Below, in pieces: positions 32,747 through 42,186 of a stretch of DNA of 64,000 bases. The DNA lies in contig JACJNW010000011.1 of NCBI GenBank assembly GCA_014695195.1, forward strand, positions 124,001 to 188,000. Reading direction: 5' to 3'. Position 1 is the stretch's first letter; each line of letters begins with the position of its first letter. Source of the stretch: Cyanobacteria bacterium FACHB-DQ100 (GTDB taxonomy: Bacteria; Cyanobacteriota; Cyanobacteriia; Leptolyngbyales; Leptolyngbyaceae). A program made the position numbers and the translations under genes. The notes under the pieces were generated by a model, which saw only the letters and a program-made list of their open reading frames with translations, was not told the origin of the DNA and did not search any database.

Positions 32747-33730
32747 GTGCAATATGATGAAACGGTTGCAAGCCGATCGAGTTCGATGAGTTTTGAGAAA
32801 AAACACTGGTTGAGAACCGCACTGCAAATTAAAGGATCAGTGTTGCTGCAAGTGCTGCCCCGCTCTCTCTTTTGCGGTGGGTTTGCGTTGCTGATTACGA
32901 TCGCGTTCGTAAAGGGGCAACCTGTTTCGCTGCCGGCATTGGCGAGTTTGATCCCGAATATTGTGCTGGGATTGCTGCTGGTGTTTCGCACGAACACGGC
33001 TTATGACCGATTTTGGGAAGGGCGGAAGGCTTGGGGAAAACTGGTGAACGATACGCGCAATCTGGCGCGGCAGATTTGGGTTGCGGTGGCGGAAGTCACA
33101 GAAAGCGACAGAGCCGGAAAAATTGAAGCGCTGTATTTGCTAGTGGCGTTTTCTGTGGCAGTCAAATCTCACTTGAGACAAGAGCCATTGGGGTCTGAGA
33201 TTGAAGTTGTAATTTCGCTCGATCGCGTAGCGCGATTAAAGGGGATTCAAAATCCACCGTTGAGGGTTGCATTCTGGATTGCAGATTACTTGCAACTTCA
33301 GTATCAGCGCGATCGCGTCAAGATTCATCAGCTCACCGAAATGCAGCGTTTACTAGATGGGTTAGTGGATAGCTTGGGTGCATGTGAGCGAATTTTAAAG
33401 ACACCGATGCCAATCGCTTATGCGATTCACTTAAAACAATTAATTCTGCTGTACTGTCTCTCTTTGCCGTTTCAAATGGTGGAGAGTCTGGGTTGGTGGA
33501 CTCCTCCGGTTGTGGTGCTAATTAGTTTTACGCTGTTTGGAATTGAGGCAATTGGGATTGAGATCGAAAATCCCTTTGGGCGCGACCCGAATGATTTACC
33601 GCTCGACGCGATTTGCGAAACGATGTTGAAAAACATTCAAGATTTAACGGAACTTAGACCGAGTAATCATCCTCAGGATCTACCGTTGATTGCGGCTTAC
33701 GAAGAACAGCAAAACGGCGGTTATTCCTAA
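32747..33730 (+). CDS. Bestrophin-like chloride channel family protein
   Basis: A 327-aa membrane protein of the bestrophin/UPF0187 family. Conserved parts are LLLVFRTNTAYDRFWEGRKAWGKLVNDTRNLARQ, the YRxxxx helix region and DAICETMLKNIQDL at the end. Four membrane helices are expected, in a pentameric anion channel. In cyanobacteria and chloroplasts, relatives are linked to lumen ion balance. It ends in a 51-bp tail-to-tail overlap with lnt. ATG 32786 (MSFEKKHWLR) is an alternative start. Confidence 0.92.
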   Translation: MQYDETVASRSSSMSFEKKHWLRTALQIKGSVLLQVLPRSLFCGGFALLITIAFVKGQPVSLPALASLIPNIVLGLLLVFRTNTAYDRFWEGRKAWGKLVNDTRNLARQIWVAVAEVTESDRAGKIEALYLLVAFSVAVKSHLRQEPLGSEIEVVISLDRVARLKGIQNPPLRVAFWIADYLQLQYQRDRVKIHQLTEMQRLLDGLVDSLGACERILKTPMPIAYAIHLKQLILLYCLSLPFQMVESLGWWTPPVVVLISFTLFGIEAIGIEIENPFGRDPNDLPLDAICETMLKNIQDLTELRPSNHPQDLPLIAAYEEQQNGGYS

Positions 33731-35191
33731 TAATGTCGGGGTTAGCCAATTACCCCATTTCACATAGAAAGTCTGTGTTTGCTGGCGATAGATTGTGTCT
33801 GCGTGTGTTTGGTATTGATTGTTTTGCGATCGCCATTTGACGCGACCATGCGGATCAACAATGCCCGAATATCCGGTATTTGTCACGCGCACTGCCCAGC
33901 GATCGGTTTCGATCGCCCGAATAATGTCATGAGCTTCATGTTGTGCCATTAATACAGTGCTGTAGGGATCTAAGTTTGATGCAGTGATGAGAAACTCCGC
34001 CTTGTTTGCAACTTGATGACGAAAGACTTCTGAGAATGCAGAATCAAAACAAATGCCGATCGCAATTCGTCCAATGGGTGTCTCAAACTGTTGGTTAAAA
34101 TCGCCCGGAATCATGAAAGCGTCGATCGGAGATAAGCGCCCAATTAATCCACCCAGTAATTTTTCAAATGGCAAATACTCACCTAATGGAACTAATTTGA
34201 TTTTGTTGTAGCGAGCGATCGGACTTCTATCGGGTGCAGTTGCAATTAAGCTTTGCGTGTATCGCGTTCCTTCTGGCACAAAAGTTCCAAGCAACGCTAA
34301 AACTCGTTTTTCTGCGATCGCTTGCGTGACAGCATTTCGGATGTTTTCGCCCTGCCACAGAAACGGTAAAGCGCCTTCTGGAGTTACAACAAAATCAACG
34401 GATTGATCTGCAAGCGATCGATATCCCGATGAATATCCATCTAATGCTTTTCTCAATCCTTCGGCAAATAGTTTTTGTCGAGTTGGAACATTGCCTTGAA
34501 TAATTCCTGCGGTTAACTTTGCTTCGGAAGATTGTACGATCGCAGTCTGATATAATCCAAATCCGATCAGATGCAGAATGATTAATAGCGTGATCGCACT
34601 TGCAATAATTTTTTTACTTTTGGCTAACCATGCTTCTGCAATTAATCCATTTACGGCAACGATCGCGGCTGTTACGGTCAATGCTCCAGAAATTCGCCCC
34701 AAATGCAGAATCACTAAGTTATGCGGACTCTGCGTATAAGCCAGCGATGTCCAATCCAATGCACTCCACTGCCGCACGAATTCTAATCCGCACCATAGCG
34801 CGGTTCCTGCAATCACTCGCACAATCGAACGATTGGGAATTCGTGCTAATCCCCACGCCCAAATTCCTGTGCAGAATGCGCCCCACAAGGTAATAAACGC
34901 CCACGCAAACGCCACGATCGACACGCTTGCAGCCCAGGATAATCCCAACCACATCAATGGATGCAATCCTGTGATCCAGTGCAGTGCAAAGCCGTGATAG
35001 ACAATGCCCCAAACGATCGTGGGTTTAATTGATCGTGTTCTTACAGTCATCGCCCAAACTGGAGTCAACGCAAACCACGCCAGCCACCAAAAGCTCATCG
35101 GCGCAACAGCAAGCCCCATCAGAAAAGCGCTGAGAATCGCGATCGTCAACGCTGTTCGTCCCTTCATAAAATTACTCAATTGCTGATTCAA
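33680..35191 (-). CDS. lnt: Apolipoprotein N-acyltransferase
   Basis: Transfers a third acyl chain to the N-terminus of lipoproteins at the outer face of the plasma membrane. About six membrane helices (up to residue 205) precede the nitrilase-like domain. The catalytic Glu is in VTPEGALPF, Lys in RYNKIKLVPLGEYLP and Cys in GICFDSAFSEVFR. A final helix (TPTLLGITAVLLFFV) closes the protein. Length 503 aa is normal. Its 3' end overlaps the bestrophin gene, and a ribbon-helix-helix gene overlaps its start by 4 bp. Confidence 0.95.
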   Translation of the reverse strand: MNQQLSNFMKGRTALTIAILSAFLMGLAVAPMSFWWLAWFALTPVWAMTVRTRSIKPTIVWGIVYHGFALHWITGLHPLMWLGLSWAASVSIVAFAWAFITLWGAFCTGIWAWGLARIPNRSIVRVIAGTALWCGLEFVRQWSALDWTSLAYTQSPHNLVILHLGRISGALTVTAAIVAVNGLIAEAWLAKSKKIIASAITLLIILHLIGFGLYQTAIVQSSEAKLTAGIIQGNVPTRQKLFAEGLRKALDGYSSGYRSLADQSVDFVVTPEGALPFLWQGENIRNAVTQAIAEKRVLALLGTFVPEGTRYTQSLIATAPDRSPIARYNKIKLVPLGEYLPFEKLLGGLIGRLSPIDAFMIPGDFNQQFETPIGRIAIGICFDSAFSEVFRHQVANKAEFLITASNLDPYSTVLMAQHEAHDIIRAIETDRWAVRVTNTGYSGIVDPHGRVKWRSQNNQYQTHADTIYRQQTQTFYVKWGNWLTPTLLGITAVLLFFVSRNQR

Positions 35192-35373
35192 CGCAAGTTT
35201 ACAGTCTCTGTAGAGCTTTGTTGCTCTCGTCGTTCCTGCAGTGCTCGTTCAATTAACTTTGAAACGAGCCAGGAGACCGATCGTTCGTCCGCTTGTGCCC
35301 ATGCTTCTAGATCCTTCTTCCACTCCGGAGGCACATAGGCAACCACTCGCTCTAAGTCTGTTTTTCCGCCCAT
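35188..35373 (-). CDS. Small ribbon-helix-helix-type protein
   Basis: A 61-aa basic protein with an N-terminal strand-like VVAYVPPEWKKDLEAWAQ, then RSVSWLVSKLIERALQERREQ, the layout of CopG/MetJ-like DNA-binding folds. It overlaps the lnt start by four bases (ATGA type), indicating coupled translation. It could regulate its own transcript or be an antitoxin, but no toxin is adjacent. The role is not established. Confidence 0.65.
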   Translation of the reverse strand: MGGKTDLERVVAYVPPEWKKDLEAWAQADERSVSWLVSKLIERALQERREQQSSTETVNLR

Positions 35374-35460
35374 AGTCGAGATCTTGTTCTGCTGGTCTAT
35401 AGCATCCTATCAGTCCCGCCTGTGTTACGCTAGGCTATGCTGTGCCAGCAAGAAAGCGCT

Positions 35461-36276
35461 ATGAATCTGCAAAATTTATTGTCCATTGCCAAACCTGCAA
35501 CTCAACATCGTGGGATTGTTCTGCTTTCAGCGCGGGAACTCGACAAAATGCGGACAGTGGGCAAGCTTGCAGCACAGTTGTTGGATTATCTTGAGCCTTT
35601 GGTACAACCGGGAGTTAGCACTCAAGAATTGAATGACGAAGCCGATCGCTGGATGAAAGAACACGGTGCAATCAGCGCCACACTCGGCTATGCTCCTCCA
35701 AATCATCCGCCTTATCCCGGTTCCATTTGCACTAGCGTTAACGAAGTCGTTTGTCACGGCATTCCCAGCCCCAAGCAGATTCTTAAAGACGGCGACATTA
35801 TTAATATTGATGTCACTCCGATTCTCGATGGTTATCACGGGGATACATCGAGAATGTTTCTGGTTGGGAATCCTTCGGAGGCGGCTCGAAAGTTAGTCGA
35901 AGTGACAAAAGAAGCAATGATGCGCGGCATTGCGGCAGTGAAACCGGGTGCAAGGGTCGGGGATATTGGTGCGGCGATTCAGGAGTATGCTGAGGCGAAT
36001 GGTTTCTCAGTTGTGCGCGATATGGTGGGTCATGGGGTGGGACGAGTGTTTCACACAGAACCGCAGATTCCACACTTTGGCAAGCGAGGAACAGGGGTGA
36101 AGCTGCGTCCGGGAATGGTGTTTACGATCGAACCCATGCTGAACGAAGGCACGTATGAACTGAAGTTTTTAAGCGATCGTTGGACTGTGATCACCAAAGA
36201 TAAGAAGCTCTCCGCACAGTTCGAGCATACGATCGCGGTGACTGATAATGGATATGAGATTTTAACGCTTCCCTAG
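35461..36276 (+). CDS. map: Methionine aminopeptidase, type I
   Basis: Removes the N-terminal Met from nascent proteins. Type I pita-bread fold with the five metal ligands: DVTPILDGYHGDTSRMF (Asp pair), GHGVGRVFH (His), FTIEPML (Glu) and FEHTIAVT (Glu). ICTSVNEVVCHGIP precedes them. Length 271 aa from MNLQNLL. The ATG at 35461 is chosen over an upstream in-frame codon at 35437, which only adds a poorly conserved leader. Confidence 0.96.
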   Translation: MNLQNLLSIAKPATQHRGIVLLSARELDKMRTVGKLAAQLLDYLEPLVQPGVSTQELNDEADRWMKEHGAISATLGYAPPNHPPYPGSICTSVNEVVCHGIPSPKQILKDGDIINIDVTPILDGYHGDTSRMFLVGNPSEAARKLVEVTKEAMMRGIAAVKPGARVGDIGAAIQEYAEANGFSVVRDMVGHGVGRVFHTEPQIPHFGKRGTGVKLRPGMVFTIEPMLNEGTYELKFLSDRWTVITKDKKLSAQFEHTIAVTDNGYEILTLP

Positions 36277-36338
36277 TTCAATGCTGGGATAGCATGAAGA
36301 TCTGGTAAGGCACAGGTATTCCGTAGAGTAATAAAGTT

Positions 36339-36929
36339 ATGGCTCAACTACTCACAAGAACGACGGATCAGCGCATTGTGCTGTATGGAGACTGGGAGCG
36401 CTTCAAACTGATTCAGCAAGGATTTGATGAAACTCCGGGCGCAAAGCTGGCTTACTACCAAGGAATGATCGAAATTTTTATGCCTGGTGAAGATCATGCG
36501 ACCTTTGTTCACATTATTGGTTATCTAATCACGACCTTCTTAATCGATCAAAATATTGCATTTAAACCCACTGGTGATAAAACTTTGGAGCGAGAGAGAG
36601 AGGCTTCGGCGCAAGCGGATCAGTCCTACTGGATTGAGCGTCCTAAGCCATTTCCTGATTTAGCGATCGAGGTGATTTTTACGAGTGGAAGTTCTGCCAA
36701 GCTTGCGAGATATCGGATATTAGGCGTTCTTGAAGTTTGGTTTTGGCAGGATGGGACACTCACGCTCTATCGATTAAAAAATGGGGAATATGAGCAGATC
36801 GATCGTAGTGAGCTACCGGGACTTGAAGATCTAGATTTAGATCTGCTGAAGCGCTGCATCCTAATCGGAGAAACGGATCTGGCAGAGGCAGTCCGAGTAT
36901 TTCGAGGAATTGATCAGCCCAGTGCTTAG
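36339..36929 (+). CDS. Uma2 family endonuclease-like protein, intact
   Basis: A 196-aa member of the Uma2/DUF820 family, one of many lineage-expanded PD-(D/E)XK-like genes in cyanobacteria. It has DWERFKLIQQGFDETPGAKLAYYQGMIEIFMPGEDHATFVHIIGYLI, YWIERPKPFPDLAIEVIFTSGS with the acidic active-site residues, and a KLARYRILGVLEVWFWQDGTLTLYRL strand-turn. The function of the family is not settled; proposals include nuclease activity. It appears intact, in contrast to the copy at 27.5-28 kb. Confidence 0.92.
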   Translation: MAQLLTRTTDQRIVLYGDWERFKLIQQGFDETPGAKLAYYQGMIEIFMPGEDHATFVHIIGYLITTFLIDQNIAFKPTGDKTLEREREASAQADQSYWIERPKPFPDLAIEVIFTSGSSAKLARYRILGVLEVWFWQDGTLTLYRLKNGEYEQIDRSELPGLEDLDLDLLKRCILIGETDLAEAVRVFRGIDQPSA

Positions 36930-37019
36930 ATTCTTGCAATTTCGGTATTTTATAAATTTAGTACGCTGGTACTAAAATTCGTGCTATCCTCTTTGTCGTT
37001 AGAGAGTATCAGAGGTGGC

Positions 37020-37541
37020 ATGAGTATAGACGACACGACCCAATTGATTCAACTGATTCTCAATTCGGTGCTGATGCTGCTTGCCTGTGCGTTTGTTTTG
37101 GGTGGGCTACTGCTGCGGCGAAGCGTAATTGAAAATCGTCTGCAAATTACGAATGTGGAATATTTTCAAGTGCTGGGTCAACTCGATCGAGCCAATCGGT
37201 TATCTATGCTGCAAAAGCAGATCCGCTATCTGCAACAGCGCGTTAAATCGGCAAATAACGGCATTTTAGTGATGTATTACGCGCTGGCTTTGTTTGTGTC
37301 GAGTACGTTTGCGTTAGCAATTCGCACGGTTCTAGAGGCACAATGGCTGGTCACGGGATCGATGGCGCTATTTGTCGGGGGAACTGCGATCTTGTTGTTT
37401 AGTGTGGCGATCGTTCTGGTTGATCTGCATCATTCCGATCGTCCCTTCTGGCAAGAAATGCGGGATATTCTCGCATCGGATCTGCCAAGAAAACGCCGGA
37501 TCAAAAAGATCCGGAGTCGTCGCAAAGTGGTTTTGCGTTAG
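37020..37541 (+). CDS. DUF2721 membrane protein
   Basis: A 173-aa protein. It has a first membrane helix (IQLILNSVLMLLACAFVLGGLLL), a cytoplasmic coiled-coil-like block (RLQITNVEYFQVLGQLDRANRLSMLQKQIRYLQQRV), two more helices (ILVMYYALALFVSSTFALAI and GSMALFVGGTAILLFSVAIVLVDL) and a basic tail. This fits DUF2721 inner-membrane proteins of unknown role. Start at ATG 37020, preceded by GAGG; the longer frame from 36981 has no ribosome site. Its stop shares bases with the convergent neighbour's stop. Confidence 0.8.
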   Translation: MSIDDTTQLIQLILNSVLMLLACAFVLGGLLLRRSVIENRLQITNVEYFQVLGQLDRANRLSMLQKQIRYLQQRVKSANNGILVMYYALALFVSSTFALAIRTVLEAQWLVTGSMALFVGGTAILLFSVAIVLVDLHHSDRPFWQEMRDILASDLPRKRRIKKIRSRRKVVLR

Positions 37542-37891
37542 GGTTCGGGGGCGATAACTCTGGCTTGTTTCCCGGAGGCATCGACCACGATCCAACCCGT
37601 AGCAGCATCGCTCGGTTCGGATTGCGTGACGCGAAAGGCAACTTTTTCGCCTTTGGTGGTTACGGCAAAATCGGCATTTTGGGCAGATTGCACCATGAAG
37701 CCACGATCGCGTAAACAAAACATCGCCCAACCTTTAAGCGTTTGATTTGCCGGATTAAAGGGCACAGGAGGACGATCGAATATACTTTGCATTACTTGAA
37801 TTAACTGCGACATATTCCCCAATTGCAAATCGCTATTTTCAGCGTAAACGGTAATGGGCGCAACGTCCGATCGTGGCTGAATTTGGTACAT
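37538..37891 (-). CDS. Conserved cyanobacterial protein of unknown function
   Basis: A 117-aa protein, mostly beta. It contains MYQIQPRSDVAPITVYAENSDLQLGNMSQLIQVMQSIFDRPPVPFN and FCLRDRGFMVQSAQNADFAVTTKGEKVAFRVTQSEPSDAATGWIVVDASGKQARVI. No membrane segment or signal peptide. Not recognised beyond that. Its stop codon overlaps that of the DUF2721 gene by four bases, and it is divergent from dnaE. Confidence 0.7.
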   Translation of the reverse strand: MYQIQPRSDVAPITVYAENSDLQLGNMSQLIQVMQSIFDRPPVPFNPANQTLKGWAMFCLRDRGFMVQSAQNADFAVTTKGEKVAFRVTQSEPSDAATGWIVVDASGKQARVIAPEP

Positions 37892-38033
37892 TGGTATTGG
37901 GATGTGAATCGGGGTGCGAATTCTCTTGACTCTATATCTGGGGACAGTTGGGAATTTATTTCAAAAAATTCGTAGATATAGCGCTCAAGATCGGTTACTG
38001 TAAAACTCATTCCTTCGCGTGGGTTGAGTGATT

Positions 38034-41000
38034 ATGTCTTTCGTCGGTCTGCACATTCACAGTGATTACAGTTTGCTTGACGGTGCGGGGCAGTTGTCGA
38101 AATTGGTCGATCGCGCCGTGGAACTTGGAATGCCCGCGATCGCGCTGACGGATCATGGGGTGATGTATGGTGCGATCGAACTGATTAAGACCTGTCAAGG
38201 AAAAGACATTAAGCCGATCATCGGCAACGAGATGTATATCATCAACGGCGACATTACGAAGCAAGAACGCCGCCCGAAATATCATCAAGTTGTTTTAGCG
38301 AAGAATACACAAGGCTATAAGAACCTCGTTAAGCTCACCACAATCTCGCACCTCAAAGGCGTTCAGGGTAAAGGAATCTTTTCGCGTCCCTGTGTCAACA
38401 AAGATTTACTCGCTGAGTATCATGAAGGCTTGATCGTGACGAGTGCTTGTCTCGGTGGAGAAGTGCCGCAAGCGATTCTGCAAGGAAAGCCCGAAATTGC
38501 TCGGAGAATTGCGGCTTGGTATAAGGAGCTATTTGGGGATGATTACTATCTTGAGATTCAGGATCATGGATTGTTAGAGGAGCGCATTGTTAATCCTGAG
38601 ATTGTCAAGATTGCTCAGGAACTAGACATTAAGCTGATTGCGACCAATGATTCGCACTATGTGTCTTGCTATGATGTCGAAGCTCACGATGCTTTGTTAT
38701 GTATTCAAACCGGAAAGTTAATTTCTGAAGAGAAACGACTGCGCTACACCGGAACCGAGTATCTAAAATCAGCAGATGAAATGCGATCGCTCTTTCGAGA
38801 TCATTTGCCGCAAGACATCATTGAAGCTGCGATCGCAAACACTGTAGAAGTCGCGGACAAGATTGAACAATACACCCTAATGGGTGGTGAACCTCGACTG
38901 CCAGACTATCCGATTCCACCCGGATTTACTGCGGATACTTACATCGAAAAGATTGCTTGGGAAGGATTGATTCAGCGTCAGAAACGGGACTCGCGAGATG
39001 AAATCAGTGATGAATACCGCGATCGTCTTATCTATGAGTTGAATATGCTCAAGCAGATGGGATTCTCAACTTACTTCCTGGTCGTTTGGGACTACATCAA
39101 GTATGCAAGAGACAATAAGATTCCGGTCGGGCCGGGACGCGGTTCTGCGGCGGGTTCATTGGTTGCTTATGCACTAGGAATCACAAACATTGATCCGGTA
39201 CATCATGGCTTACTGTTTGAGCGATTCTTGAATCCAGAGCGTAAATCGATGCCAGATGTGGATACGGATTTTTGTATCGACAGGCGGGATGAAGTGATCA
39301 AATATGTGACCGAAAAGTATGGCACAGAGCGAGTCGCGCAGATCATCACCTACAACCGGATGAACTCGAAAGCCATTCTGCGAGATGTAGCGCGGGTGCT
39401 GAACATTCCATTGAGTGAAGCCGATCGCATGGCGAAACAAATCCCAGTGTTTCGCGGTAAATCCACGAAGCTCAAAATCATGGTGTCTCCGACTGAAACA
39501 CCCTCGAAAGAGTTCAGCCAGAAATACCATCAAGATCAAGTCATTCCGAACACCAATCCGCCCATTACCTACCGTCGCTGGCTAGACATGGCAATGCGGA
39601 TCGAAGGCACAAACAAAGCCACCGGAGTTCATGCGGCGGGTGTCGTGATTTCTTCAGAGCCATTGGATGAGATTGTGCCACTAGAAATGACCAAAGATGG
39701 CGGCATTGTGACTCAATATGCAATGGAAGACATTGAGCTACTAGGCTTACTGAAGATGGACTTCCTAGGCTTGAAGAATCTCACCATGATCGAGAAAACG
39801 ATCGAGCTAATCGAACAAAGCCAAAACATCAAACTCGATTTGGATAGCTTGCCGCTCAATGATCCAGAAGTCTACAAGCTGCTAGCGCGAGGCGAACTTG
39901 AAGGGATCTTCCAGCTTGAATCCTCTGGAATGCGTCAGATTGTGCGTGACCTGAAACCCGATGGAATTGATGATATTTCCTCGGTGCTTGCGCTTTATCG
40001 TCCAGGGCCATTGGATGCAAAGCTGATTCCTAAGTTCATCAATCGCAAACACGGTCGTGAAAAGATTGACTATGCTCATGAGATTCTTCAGCCGATTCTG
40101 AAAGAAACCTATGGCATCATGGTGTTTCAAGAGCAGATCATGAAGATTGCTCAGGATATGGCAGGCTATTCGCTCGGTCAAGCGGATCTGTTGCGTCGAG
40201 CAATGGGTAAAAAGAAAAAGGCTGAAATGGAAAAGCACCAAGCCTTGTTTGTCAAAGGTGCAAAAGATCGGGGGGTTTCTGCCAAAATTGCCGAAGAACT
40301 GTTTGAGCAGATGGTGAAGTTCGCGGAATACTGCTTCAATAAATCGCACTCAATGGCGTATGGTTATGTCACTTTCCAAACGGCTTATCTGAAGGCGAAC
40401 TATCCCGTTGAATATATGGCAGCAATCTTAACGATTAACAGTGGTGAACAAGACAAAGTTCAGCGCTACATCGCAACCTGTCATAGTTTAGGAATCAAAG
40501 TGCTGCCCCCGGATATCAACCGATCGGGCATCGACTTTACGCCCACCGGAGATGCGATCCTGTTTGGACTCTCTGCGGTGCGAAACGTAGGAATGAGCGC
40601 GATCGAAGCCATTCTCGAAGTTCGTGACGCAGGCGGACAGTTCAAATCACTGGCGGATTTATGCGATCGTGTTGATTCCCGTGCCTTGAATAAACGTGCA
40701 TTAGAAGCCTTGATTCACTGTGGAGCGTTTGACTCGATCGCGCCGAATCGTCATCAACTCGCCAATGATCTAGAACTCGTGATGGACTGGGCACAATCGA
40801 GGGCACGAGATCGCGCTAGTGGACAAGGTAGCTTATTCGATCTACTCGGTGCAGTAACGCAGAAAAGCAGCTTTGAGACGGCTCCAAAAAGTGCAACGGT
40901 TGCCGACTATCCTTCGCAAGAAAAGCTCCGGCTCGAAAAAGAAGTCCTCGGCTTCTACATTTCCGATCATCCCCTAAAGCAACTGCAAGACTCGGCAAAA

Positions 41001-41549
41001 GTGTTAGCACCAATTAGTTTAGGCAACTTACAGAACAGTCGAGAAGGTTCAACCGTCAGCGCGATCGTCATGATTACTGCGGTAAAACGAGTTACAACCA
41101 AGAAAGGGGATGCAATGGCAGTGATTCAGATCGAAGATTTGACCGGACGAGCAGAAGCGGTTGTGTTTCCCAAATCCTTCGATCGCATCGGTAGCCTGAT
41201 TGAGCCGGATGCGCGTCTGATGGTCTGGGGCAAGATTGATAAACGCGATGAAGATCAGTTCCAGTTCATTGTTGACGACGCGGAACCGATCGATCAGGTG
41301 CGAATGGTGATGGTCGAACTTGAGCCCAGGATTGCAGATGATGCAATGGAACGGCACCGGCTTAAAACGGTGTTGCAGGAGAATGGAGATCGAGACCATG
41401 CTAAAGTTTCAGTGATTGCGATCGTCGGGACTCCGACTCGAAGCCAGATTGTGCGCTTTGGCTCTCAATTCCGTGTTCAAGATGAAGAGGCAACCGTGAG
41501 CGCTTTGGAGCAAGCAGGCTTCAAAGCGAGAGTGTCATCATTGGTTTGA
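38034..41549 (+). CDS. dnaE: DNA polymerase III subunit alpha, uninterrupted
   Basis: Replicative polymerase, 1171 aa. An N-terminal PHP domain ([29 protein letters not shown]), the catalytic domain with [34 protein letters not shown] and [39 protein letters not shown], a helix-hairpin-helix part and an OB-type domain near the C-terminus. In many cyanobacteria a split intein interrupts the gene after KFAEY before CFNKSHS. Here the codons run straight through (Cys at 40332-40334), so this gene has no intein. Start ATG 38034; GTG 38028 is two codons earlier. Confidence 0.97.
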   Translation: MSFVGLHIHSDYSLLDGAGQLSKLVDRAVELGMPAIALTDHGVMYGAIELIKTCQGKDIKPIIGNEMYIINGDITKQERRPKYHQVVLAKNTQGYKNLVKLTTISHLKGVQGKGIFSRPCVNKDLLAEYHEGLIVTSACLGGEVPQAILQGKPEIARRIAAWYKELFGDDYYLEIQDHGLLEERIVNPEIVKIAQELDIKLIATNDSHYVSCYDVEAHDALLCIQTGKLISEEKRLRYTGTEYLKSADEMRSLFRDHLPQDIIEAAIANTVEVADKIEQYTLMGGEPRLPDYPIPPGFTADTYIEKIAWEGLIQRQKRDSRDEISDEYRDRLIYELNMLKQMGFSTYFLVVWDYIKYARDNKIPVGPGRGSAAGSLVAYALGITNIDPVHHGLLFERFLNPERKSMPDVDTDFCIDRRDEVIKYVTEKYGTERVAQIITYNRMNSKAILRDVARVLNIPLSEADRMAKQIPVFRGKSTKLKIMVSPTETPSKEFSQKYHQDQVIPNTNPPITYRRWLDMAMRIEGTNKATGVHAAGVVISSEPLDEIVPLEMTKDGGIVTQYAMEDIELLGLLKMDFLGLKNLTMIEKTIELIEQSQNIKLDLDSLPLNDPEVYKLLARGELEGIFQLESSGMRQIVRDLKPDGIDDISSVLALYRPGPLDAKLIPKFINRKHGREKIDYAHEILQPILKETYGIMVFQEQIMKIAQDMAGYSLGQADLLRRAMGKKKKAEMEKHQALFVKGAKDRGVSAKIAEELFEQMVKFAEYCFNKSHSMAYGYVTFQTAYLKANYPVEYMAAILTINSGEQDKVQRYIATCHSLGIKVLPPDINRSGIDFTPTGDAILFGLSAVRNVGMSAIEAILEVRDAGGQFKSLADLCDRVDSRALNKRALEALIHCGAFDSIAPNRHQLANDLELVMDWAQSRARDRASGQGSLFDLLGAVTQKSSFETAPKSATVADYPSQEKLRLEKEVLGFYISDHPLKQLQDSAKVLAPISLGNLQNSREGSTVSAIVMITAVKRVTTKKGDAMAVIQIEDLTGRAEAVVFPKSFDRIGSLIEPDARLMVWGKIDKRDEDQFQFIVDDAEPIDQVRMVMVELEPRIADDAMERHRLKTVLQENGDRDHAKVSVIAIVGTPTRSQIVRFGSQFRVQDEEATVSALEQAGFKARVSSLV

Positions 41550-41663
41550 GAGGATATTTGCAGAGTCTTCGTTCGTTGCAGCACTCCGCTCTGAGCTGAA
41601 GTTCGGGCGGAAGCGCAACGAAACGAAGGGGCTACCTATACTTTTCTCAAACATCCTCTAAAG
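41545..41663. other. Nested inverted repeats between dnaE and a receiver gene
   Basis: Two imperfect nested inverted repeats lie between convergent genes. Outer arms TTTGAGAGGATATTTG (41545-41560) and CAAACATCCTCTAAAG (41648-41663); inner arms CTTCGTTCGTTGC (41567-41579) and GCAACGAAACGAAG (41615-41628). The 35-base centre is GC-rich. It may be a bidirectional terminator, a small RNA or the relic of a mobile element. Confidence 0.5.
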
Positions 41664-42062
41664 ATCGTTAGGGGGCGTATCGATCAGTTGCTCGATCGTG
41701 TTCAACAAAATTTCTGAATCATACGGTTTTGGCAGATACACATCAAATCCTACCGACTCTGAATCCTGCTGAATCATCGCGATCACCTCTCCAGTCAGCG
41801 CGATCGCGACTGTTCGATGCGTCTCTTGCTGTCGAATGACATCTAAAACTCGTGCTCCATTACCGTCCGGTAGCCGAATGTTACTCACTAATAAATTTGG
41901 CTCAAACCCAAATCGAATGATTTCAATTCCCTCCTGAATCGAACCGGCTGACAGCACGATCGCGCCTTGATGCTCCAGAAGCACGGTTAGGGCCAGTCGT
42001 GTCACTGCTTCATCCTCAACAATCAAGACGCGTGATGAATGTAACCCAGAAGATTTAATCAC
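41658..42062 (-). CDS. Single-domain receiver protein with Asn in place of the phospho-acceptor Asp
   Basis: A 134-aa CheY-like receiver. It has the acidic pair in VLIVEDEAVTR, the switch Thr in IALTGEV, and the Lys in YLPKPYDSEIL. The usual phospho-acceptor Asp in the third strand is replaced: the sequence is LLVSNIRLPDGNG with Asn61 (codon AAC) where Asp is expected. Such pseudo-receivers cannot be phosphorylated in the normal way. They may be locked in one state or bind ligands. It is convergent with dnaE. Confidence 0.87.
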   Translation of the reverse strand: MIKSSGLHSSRVLIVEDEAVTRLALTVLLEHQGAIVLSAGSIQEGIEIIRFGFEPNLLVSNIRLPDGNGARVLDVIRQQETHRTVAIALTGEVIAMIQQDSESVGFDVYLPKPYDSEILLNTIEQLIDTPPNDL

Positions 42063-42186
42063 AAAAATGCTAGAAGTCAGATTTTGATAAACAACATTAA
42101 TTTACTATGGTATTAAAATGATGCACCGTAAGATAGACTCGTTTCCCTAACTTCGGATGCGTTTTTCTAAAGATTTAACTAAGTTT

